Part shown: positions 57,921 to 64,000 of the stretch, one piece after another
Layout of the letters: every line of letters begins with the position of its first letter
Numbering within the stretch: the stretch's first letter is position 1
Assembly (NCBI RefSeq): GCF_003026285.1
Contig: NZ_PYOD01000003.1
Coordinates: 62,001-126,000, forward strand
DNA: 64,000 nucleotides
Reading direction: 5' to 3'
DNA from: Photobacterium profundum
GTDB lineage: Bacteria; Pseudomonadota; Gammaproteobacteria; Enterobacterales; Vibrionaceae
Made by a program: the position numbers and the translations under genes
The notes under the pieces: generated by a model
What the model was told of the DNA's origin: nothing
What the model saw: the letters and a program-made list of their open reading frames with translations, nothing else
The model's database searches: none

Positions 57921-58669
57921 TATATTTTAAACCTTTGATTTAAAAAATACCATGGTATTTATGGTCGGTCATTATTTTTATTTAAATGTTATTATTAAGT
58001 AAATACAGATAATAACCAGTAGCATGTTATATATAAAATCTAGGGAGATTAATTTTTTAATATAACGATGAATATCTAATTAATTTAATTATATATGTTT
58101 GGTGCTGATGTTAGCATATTGTCAGAAAGTGAATACTACTGAAATGACAATCAAAGATTTCAATTGATCTGTATGATAATTAAACAGTATTGCTATTCTT
58201 ATATTATATGTTTGCGTGATTGATTATCATCATGGTGTATAATTATATCATAGCTAAACAATAAATAACTCGACCAAAATCAGATGCCGAAAAACTACCC
58301 GCAATGTGGTACAGATTAGCTCTCAAACATTCAGAAGATAAGTAAGCCACAGGAGCAAGCCTTCCAGCCTCCTTTGAAACCAAAATCATTGTAAAATATC
58401 CAAGACTAGGTTTATTAACTAAAAATAAACCCTTAACTTCCAATGGGGAACACCTCTTTCACAGTACAATCACATCTTAAAATCTGTACGTTTTCACCTC
58501 TAAAAACTATGTAAAAGTGTTCGTTAAATAAATTAGTTACATTGCAATAAAACATTATTTTCATTTGAAGGTAAGTTCTATAGATATGATCTTTAAAACG
58601 TGATTGTTTTTTACCAAAACAATACTTTTAGTATTAATCGAGAGTATTAATGCCTTGTGAAGAAGTTAA
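57921..58669. other. Long gap upstream of the EIIBC gene
   Basis: About 750 bases, very A+T rich near 58000-58240, probably including the EIIBC promoter. A 66-codon minus frame at 58243-58443 (MEVKGLFLVNKPSLGYFTM onward) has natural-looking composition and may be a gene fragment, but I do not recognise it. Confidence 0.4.
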
Positions 58670-58675
58670 AACCGT

Positions 58676-59330
58676 CTAAACACTTGTCAAGATCGTGTTC
58701 GAAATGTGGTCATATAATAATAGTGGAAAAAAATAACAGAATATGAACTTCTGAGTTTCTACAGACAAAAAAATTTGGATGCCAGGGGGGCATTGGTGTT
58801 CTCCTGCATGGTTATGATAGGGGAAAAATAAGCCAGAGAAACGTTCATTCATAAAGGCAGGTACAACGACAATATAAAATACACTGGCGGTACATGCGAT
58901 TTTACTATCAGTTGCGCTAAGCATGGTGACTTCATTCAGAGTGCATACGATCATATTACTGGCACTGGATGCCCAATATGTTTTGGGTATGGTTTTGATT
59001 ATGACAAAGAAGGGTTTCTTTAATATTCTTCAATCTAGCTGCAATACGATGATGAAGGTTGGAATAACAAACGACATCGGAGAGCGCAAAAGAATCATTA
59101 GAACGGCAACCACAAACTGCGTATCTCTTATTAAGATATTATGTTCTCATCAGGTCTTGAAGCTTCTCGTGAAGCACAGAGAATAACTAGAGTAGCTCGA
59201 GCTATCGTATTTATACAAGGATGTTTACTCACTAATAAGAGAGTGTCGTTTTTATCAATATTGTTAATTGGGTTACTGTCATTGTACGTTTATTCTGAGG
59301 TGTACGAGGTGACCAACCTACAGGATTAGT
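58676..59330 (+). pseudogene. Decayed DUF723 / T5orf172-like nuclease-domain gene
   Basis: Pieces in different frames can be read together. CSKCGHIIIV is at about 58697-58730. ARETFIHKGRYN then CDFTISCAKHGDFIQSAYDH and GCPICFGYGFDYDKEGFL follow at 58833-59020. After a frameshift near 59020, NILQSSCNTMMKVGITNDIG and FSSGLEASREAQRI continue to about 59190. This is the zinc-ribbon repeat plus GIY-YIG/T5orf172-like layout of phage-type proteins. Several stops and shifts make it a pseudogene; limits are approximate. Confidence 0.7.
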
Positions 59331-59661
59331 TACATGCTCCTATCTAACTTGATGTCACCAATGTAAGATTCTAGCTCTTGTGTCAATGAAGCAGATAAAC
59401 TGCCAGATGTTTGATTATCCAAATTTGAAGTAGTGAAAAGTGGACTGTTTTCGTATTTGAACGGAAATTCTCTTAAATTCAATATCAGTGTTTATAAGTC
59501 AAATAGATGTTTATAAGTCAAATAGATGTTTATCAGCCAAATAGATGCTTGAGCCTGTTCATATGCTGTTATTGGTAAGCATTGCGATCTAATGTTAGTT
59601 AGACATATATAAGCCGTCGGTAGTATGATGATTTGGACCTTAAAGTTTCAACGGAACAGAA
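59331..59661. other. Gap with short tandem repeat
   Basis: Contains the 3 x 19-bp repeat listed separately and presumably the promoter of the following gene. No ORF. Confidence 0.45.
59489..59545. repeat. Three tandem copies of a 19-bp unit
   Basis: TGTTTATAAGTCAAATAGA occurs twice exactly (59489, 59508) and once with two changes (59527). It lies about 120 bp upstream of the 188-residue gene. Confidence 0.9.
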
Positions 59662-60228
59662 ATGAACTCAACGCTTCTTCTTGATATAACGACCCATGCT
59701 TTATTGCACATTGAATTTTGTAACCTTGATAAAAAACTAACCATTGCCGAACGAAACATCAAACTAAATCAGTTTCTAAAGCGTGCTATTAAATCCAATC
59801 GTTACAAACGCATTAAAAAGAATATTAAACAGTGGTTAATCACAGCTAAACTTAACGACGGATTGGAATCGTTACTTTTGTCTGAGCAGATGAAACTGAT
59901 TGAAAATTGTTCGACTGATATGCACCGTTTTGTTGAACTGATCAGTATGGTCGAATCTCAGCTAACCACGAAGGTTCAGTTCGCTAATGCGCGTGAACTT
60001 GATTTACAGGCTCGGTTTGGTCAAGTACTCGTCTGTGTGATTGAATCTGACCTACAAGCTATTTTCGATGAAGAAGGGTTGATGATCAAAACAACTCAAA
60101 TCCTATTCATCGGTTCACCAGAGTATAAAGATATATTTTCAGAACAAATCGATAAAAGCGATCATTTTCAATCAGTACTTGCTTACGAAGACGAAACGCA
60201 TTTACGAATTGAACTTTGTCGATTTTAA
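59662..60228 (+). CDS. Uncharacterised 188-residue protein
   Basis: A soluble protein, Lys-rich in the first 70 residues (FLKRAIKSNRYKRIKKNIKQW) and acidic later. No known motif recognised. GGAAC precedes the ATG by 6 nt. It is monocistronic. Composition is like the neighbouring genes, so it is probably real. Confidence 0.65.
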   Translation: MNSTLLLDITTHALLHIEFCNLDKKLTIAERNIKLNQFLKRAIKSNRYKRIKKNIKQWLITAKLNDGLESLLLSEQMKLIENCSTDMHRFVELISMVESQLTTKVQFANARELDLQARFGQVLVCVIESDLQAIFDEEGLMIKTTQILFIGSPEYKDIFSEQIDKSDHFQSVLAYEDETHLRIELCRF

Positions 60229-60353
60229 TCATCTCTTATTTTCAGAACTGATACTTATTATTGCTTCTTATATATTCAGAAGAACGTCAAGGCGAGCATT
60301 TTAGTCTTTATAGACAATGACTGTGTTTTCAAGCATTTCTCTGATGTATAAAA

Positions 60354-60388
60354 CCCACTAATTCTTACTACTCGTAAAAATTAGTGGG
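60354..60388. terminator. Terminator downstream of the MFS gene
   Basis: CCCACTAATT and AATTAGTGGG pair around a 15-nt loop. T-tracts on both sides allow bidirectional use. Confidence 0.75.
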
Positions 60389-60446
60389 CTTAGCTTTTTA
60401 TTCTTATAAAGTTACATTATTTTTCATTATTAATTAATGGGTTACC

Positions 60447-61631
60447 TTAGATAAGGTTGGTTGCTAATTTACCTTGTGTTTTTTCACGTCTGTTTGCTTT
60501 AGCGATGAACAGTAAGCCAATTATTGGAACAATGATTGCCGCGAAAGGGATCATGCCAGCGCCTAGTTGGCTATCAAGCACCATGCCGCCAAGGAATCCA
60601 CCAAACGCATTTGCTAAGTTAAAGGCTGAAATGTTCGCGGTTGCTGCAAGTTCCTGACCTTCACCACCATGATTCATCACTCGAAGTTGCATTGCGGGTA
60701 CGTTTGCAAACGATGCAATACCAAATATAAATGCGGCGACGACAAACAAAATCTTGTTATCAACGACTAGACCTACAGCAACCAGTGAAATAATCATTGC
60801 AACAGCCCAGAACATGGATGCTTTGCCTAGGTTTTTGTCGGAAGAACGACCACCCAGAATATTACCAATGATTAGGCCCACCCCAACAATTACAAGGATC
60901 CAAGTAACGGCTTCTTCACCGTAACCTGTCGTGTGCATAGCAATGGGTGCAAGGTAGCCATATAGCGTCATAAAACCAGACCATGATAAAGCGGTAATCG
61001 CTAAGCTAATTAATAGCATGGGATTTTTGAATGCCATAAGCTGGGCTTTAATGTTCTTCGCTTCACCGTGGCCCGTTGATTTGATAGACGTTAGAATTGA
61101 AATCATTGCGACAGCACCGAATGCGGCAACAGTAAAGAATGTGTTGTGCCATCCGAACTGCAAGCTGATCCAAGTACCTGCAGGAACACCCAGTACATTA
61201 GCAAGAGTCAGACCTGCGAACATCTGCCCAACAGCACGGCCTGCCATTTTTTCTGATACCAAGTTGGTCGCGACAACAGCGCCAATGCCATAAAACGGAC
61301 CCTGTACAAGACCTGCAATAACGCGGCTAACCAATAGTAAGTTATAGTTGGGTGCCAACGCTGACAGTATATTACCGATAATAAACAGTGCCATTAATCC
61401 TGTCAGTACAATCTTCTTATTAAAACGGGCTAAATAAATGGTTAAGATTGGACCGCCGATAACAATGGCTAATGCGTAAGCACTGATTAAGTAACCAGCC
61501 TGACCTTCAGTAATAGAGAGTGACGTTGCTATCTGAGGAAGAATACCTGCAATAACAAACTCTGCGGTGCCGATGGCAAATGCTGCGAGTGTTAAAATCC
61601 AGACTTGAAATGGCATTTTTTCTTTATTCAT
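60447..61631 (-). CDS. MFS exporter of the AraJ/YdhP (DHA1) group
   Basis: 394 residues with twelve predicted helices. FAIGTAEFVIAGILPQIA at the N-terminus and RVIAGLVQGPFYGIGAVVA in the first half are typical of this sugar-efflux/drug-efflux branch. It is 84 bp after an SDR gene, with a divergent LysR regulator, an arrangement usual for inducible detoxification. Substrate not known. Confidence 0.88.
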   Translation of the reverse strand: MNKEKMPFQVWILTLAAFAIGTAEFVIAGILPQIATSLSITEGQAGYLISAYALAIVIGGPILTIYLARFNKKIVLTGLMALFIIGNILSALAPNYNLLLVSRVIAGLVQGPFYGIGAVVATNLVSEKMAGRAVGQMFAGLTLANVLGVPAGTWISLQFGWHNTFFTVAAFGAVAMISILTSIKSTGHGEAKNIKAQLMAFKNPMLLISLAITALSWSGFMTLYGYLAPIAMHTTGYGEEAVTWILVIVGVGLIIGNILGGRSSDKNLGKASMFWAVAMIISLVAVGLVVDNKILFVVAAFIFGIASFANVPAMQLRVMNHGGEGQELAATANISAFNLANAFGGFLGGMVLDSQLGAGMIPFAAIIVPIIGLLFIAKANRREKTQGKLATNLI

Positions 61632-61715
61632 GATTAATTATCTCTACTTATTTTTCGATATTGATGGGCGTATTAATGGGATTTGTCTTGTACGCCCATG
61701 CAGCATTTTTATGTG

Positions 61716-62384
61716 TTAGTTGACTAAAGCGCCACCATCGATATCGATGATTGAGCCAGTCATGTATTGATTCGTGATTGCCATGACGTAAGCCATCGCA
61801 ATATCTGATGCCTCGCCAACTTTACCAGCGGGTAAATTCTGTTTTGCGTTTTTATACATGGCTTCACGCGCTGTTTCATCCATGTTGTTATAGGCCGTGG
61901 TCATTGTGAGGCCAGGGCTGACAGCGTTAACTCGAATTGGTGACAGCTCTTTAGCGAGCACCTTCGTCACGGCTTCTAAAGCGGCATTAATGGCTGTTTT
62001 TGTGTAAGTGTTGGCAACTACTTTGCGTGAAAGCATTCCCGTTGTTAGCGTGATAGAACCATTCGGTGTCATATAACGAGCCGCATGTTTCGCGACATTA
62101 ATTGTTCCCCAGAATTTGGTATCAAATGCTTTTTTCGCATCATCAATGGCGACATCTGTCACCTTTCCGGCAGGAGCGAATGAGCCAGCGGTAATAACAA
62201 GGTGATCGAAAGGGCCAATCGATTCGAAGTAACAATGCACCGCTTTTTCGTCACTGATATCTAGCCCTGTCTTACGGCTTGCAACATGGACAATGTTATT
62301 GCCATTATCGAAGTGTTTCGCGACGGCTTCCCCGATACCTGATGTGCCGCCAATGATGATGTACGTTGTTTTTTCCTGTCTCAT
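61716..62384 (-). CDS. Atypical short-chain dehydrogenase/reductase
   Basis: 222 residues from ATG 62384 (AAAGGAA upstream); the longer frame to 62540 would run into the LysR promoter. The Rossmann motif GGTSGIGEA is at 12-20. The usual YxxxK is not seen: where it should be, before AALEAVTKVLAKEL, the sequence is YTKTAIN (127-133), so Tyr and Lys are out of register. Small SDRs of this type are known but poorly characterised. First gene of the SDR-MFS operon. Confidence 0.82.
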   Translation of the reverse strand: MRQEKTTYIIIGGTSGIGEAVAKHFDNGNNIVHVASRKTGLDISDEKAVHCYFESIGPFDHLVITAGSFAPAGKVTDVAIDDAKKAFDTKFWGTINVAKHAARYMTPNGSITLTTGMLSRKVVANTYTKTAINAALEAVTKVLAKELSPIRVNAVSPGLTMTTAYNNMDETAREAMYKNAKQNLPAGKVGEASDIAMAYVMAITNQYMTGSIIDIDGGALVN

Positions 62385-62502
62385 AATTCGTTCCTTTTCG
62401 TTGTTCTTGTTGATGGTTGCCATTATATTTATTCGTATTAATTTGATAATTGAGTAAAATGTAAAGTCATTATTCGGATAACCTGAACAATAGGGGTGAG
62501 AC

Positions 62503-63426
62503 GTGGACAAGTTTTCTGATATGGCAATGTTCGTGAGCATAGTGAAGCATCAAGGGCTAGCGGCTGCAGGGCGTGATCTTGGCCTTTCTCCAGCGACAAT
62601 GACGGCAAGGCTTCAGGCACTTGAAGAGCGGTATGGTGTGAAGCTGCTTAACCGAAGCACAAGGCATGTATCACTTACAGACTCTGGTGAGCTCTACCAT
62701 AAAGCCTGTATTGAGATATTGGATAACGTCAGTGAAGCTGAAAACCTGATCCAGAATGGAGTTAAGGAAGTGAAAGGTTCACTAAAAATCGTCGCACCCA
62801 AAGACATTGGTAAACAATATATTCTTCCTATATTGTCTGAGTTCTGTAAACAGTATCCAGATGTTGTGCCTTATTTATATTTGGACGACCACATCTCTAA
62901 TATTGCTGAGTCAGGTATGGATATCGTGATTCGATATGGAGAGCTTGCAGATAGCAGTTTAATATCACGACGATTGTCACCAAGCCGACGAGTGCTATGC
63001 GCATCGCCCGAGTACCTATCAAAGCATGGAACGCCATTAAAGCCGCAAGACTTAGTTAACCATGATTGCCTAGCAATGCTTCGTAGCAATGAAGAACTAA
63101 AGACATGGCATTTTCAGGAACAAGATAAGAAGAACGCAATTACCGTTGTACCAAAGCGATTTTCAGATGATGGTGAGGTAATTAGATATTGGGCATTAGA
63201 CGGAGTAGGGATTGCGCTTAAATCTGTTCTAGACGTGCAAGCTGATATTAATAACCTGCGTCTTGTTACGGTGCTCAATGGATACATGAAGAACTTCAAC
63301 ACATCGATGTCTGTATCAAGCGCAGACTTGAATGTCGTTTACATTAGTAAAAAGTATCAGCCAAAACGTATTCGATTATTTTTGGACTTTCTTTTTGAAA
63401 GATTTAGCAGCATGACCAAAATATGA
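62503..63426 (+). CDS. LysR-family transcriptional regulator
   Basis: 307 residues from GTG 62503 with GGGGTGAG upstream. The winged HTH is at about 6-60 (GLAAAGRDLGLSPATMTARL). An effector domain follows from about residue 90. Divergent to the SDR-MFS operon by 118 bp, so it probably controls that operon from the shared region. Confidence 0.92.
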   Translation: MDKFSDMAMFVSIVKHQGLAAAGRDLGLSPATMTARLQALEERYGVKLLNRSTRHVSLTDSGELYHKACIEILDNVSEAENLIQNGVKEVKGSLKIVAPKDIGKQYILPILSEFCKQYPDVVPYLYLDDHISNIAESGMDIVIRYGELADSSLISRRLSPSRRVLCASPEYLSKHGTPLKPQDLVNHDCLAMLRSNEELKTWHFQEQDKKNAITVVPKRFSDDGEVIRYWALDGVGIALKSVLDVQADINNLRLVTVLNGYMKNFNTSMSVSSADLNVVYISKKYQPKRIRLFLDFLFERFSSMTKI

Positions 63427-63540
63427 GGGTAAAGCCGCTCCCTTTGTGTTTATGGTTTATTGCATTAGTGCTATTAAGCGAGCGACTCTCTTGTGCGGAA
63501 AAAGAGTTTCATCGGCAAAACGCCCAATTTATTTGCAGCT

Positions 63541-63612
63541 CATGATGACGATTGCCTCATTGGTTAGATGAGGCAAGGCTATGCGTTTATGCTAAATGTT
63601 AATGATTCATGG
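63541..63612. repeat. Degenerate second copy of the menB leader
   Basis: About 71 bp nearly match 55943-56016, including the CAT of the start codon, the CCTCATTGGTTAGATGAG hairpin (a perfect TTGCCTCAT/ATGAGGCAA here) and AAATGT-AATGATT-ATG. The frame after the ATG stops after four codons, so no gene follows. Copied leader without its gene. Confidence 0.75.
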
Positions 63613-63638
63613 CGATGGTTTATGGTGAGTGATAACAA

Positions 63639-64000
63639 TTATTGTGGGGGGGTATTGGGAGTAGGTTTATTATTTAAGCTGATTTCACTCGAGCAAGATT
63701 GCCTTATCATTAGCTTCGGTGGGAATATAAGGCTTTTAATCGGTTCCTCATTGCCATTCATTCGAGCTAAAAGGATTTCACCAGCAGCTCTACCGATCTC
63801 TTTTGCGCATACAGATATGGTCGTTAATGATGGGAAGGTATCTGAAGCCTCAGGAACATCATCAAATCCCACAACGGCAATATCTTTACCTACCGTCAAA
63901 CCTCGATCTTTAATTGCCCGCATTACACCAAATGCCACAATATCCTGATAGCCAATAATCGCGGTAATTTGAGGGTGCTTTTCAAGCATTTTTCTTGTCT
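63639..64000 (-). CDS. LacI/GalR-family regulator, C-terminal part (cut by window end)
   Basis: The frame is open to the window edge, so the N-terminal DNA-binding domain is missing. The visible part is the periplasmic-binding-like C-lobe: ITAIIGYQDIVAFGVMRAIK, VVGFDDVPEASDTFPSLTT and RAAGEILLARMNG. It is a sugar-sensing repressor or activator; its target genes lie outside. The plus ORF 63568-63948 is its antisense shadow. Confidence 0.88.
   Translation of the reverse strand, partial: TRKMLEKHPQITAIIGYQDIVAFGVMRAIKDRGLTVGKDIAVVGFDDVPEASDTFPSLTTISVCAKEIGRAAGEILLARMNGNEEPIKSLIFPPKLMIRQSCSSEISLNNKPTPNTPPQ

Noticed and set aside
59489..59545. CRISPR array
   Set aside because: The 19-bp units are directly adjacent with no spacers and no cas genes are present.
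63568..63948. 126-codon plus ORF
   Set aside because: Antisense to the clear LacI-family coding region.

Overview
The window looks like a chromosomal stretch of a marine gammaproteobacterium of the Vibrionaceae, most likely Photobacterium. The evidence is moderate A+T content, a Vibrionaceae-style mix of PTS, NO-reductase and pyruvate:ferredoxin oxidoreductase genes, an ArfA of the gammaproteobacterial type, and a palindromic intergenic repeat found twice. No rRNA, tRNA, CRISPR array, complete insertion sequence or prophage is visible. The species assignment is inference.

Layout. (1) 1-2.6 kb: a YdeP-type molybdopterin oxidoreductase cut by the window edge, then a small exported protein. (2) 2.8-7.7 kb: a four-gene minus-strand operon (glutamine-synthetase-like ligase, aldehyde dehydrogenase, iron alcohol dehydrogenase, class-I amidotransferase). 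It reads as a gamma-glutamylation route for an amine, probably an amino alcohol. A divergent c-type cytochrome follows. (3) 9-15.7 kb: unrelated housekeeping and accessory genes (AlkD-like, MaoC hydratase, serine hydrolase, ArfA, a kinase, a metallo-beta-lactamase-fold enzyme, a PhyH dioxygenase). The arfA stop codon lies in the loop of a 14-bp hairpin. (4) 16.2-31.1 kb: the most distinctive block. It holds two fructose-type PTS EIIB/EIIC pairs, one GH38 alpha-mannosidase, one HPr-EI-EIIA fusion, and three exported enzymes (metallophosphoesterase, DNase-I-fold phosphatase, crystallin-like/PI-PLC fusion). Each EIIB is preceded by a related uncharacterised ORF of about 173 codons whose 3' end runs through a rho-independent terminator 45 nt before the EIIB start. 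A decayed SemiSWEET gene follows the HPr-EI-EIIA gene. The likely job is harvesting mannose-containing, phosphate-linked glycans or glycolipids outside the cell and importing the phosphorylated sugar.

(5) 31.3-37 kb: single small enzymes (three acetyltransferases, ABM, VOC, a nonsense-mutated GFA protein, a reductase, an EamA exporter). (6) 37.1-43.4 kb: a nitric oxide reductase locus, norE-norF-norQ on plus, convergent with norC-norB-norD and two small membrane-protein genes on minus. (7) 43.8-45.8 kb: a small-ORF and decay zone (two coupled ORFs, an acetyltransferase pseudogene with two stops, an orphan HigB-like toxin). (8) 46-51.2 kb: a GltD-like flavoprotein paired with NifJ. (9) 51.4-57.9 kb: a giant repeat-bearing lipoprotein, a type-II MenB and a glucose-family PTS EIIBC. 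(10) 57.9-64 kb: a decayed DUF723/T5orf172-like gene, an unknown protein, an MFS-SDR operon with divergent LysR regulator, a degenerate second copy of the menB leader, and the C-terminal part of a LacI-family regulator cut by the window end.
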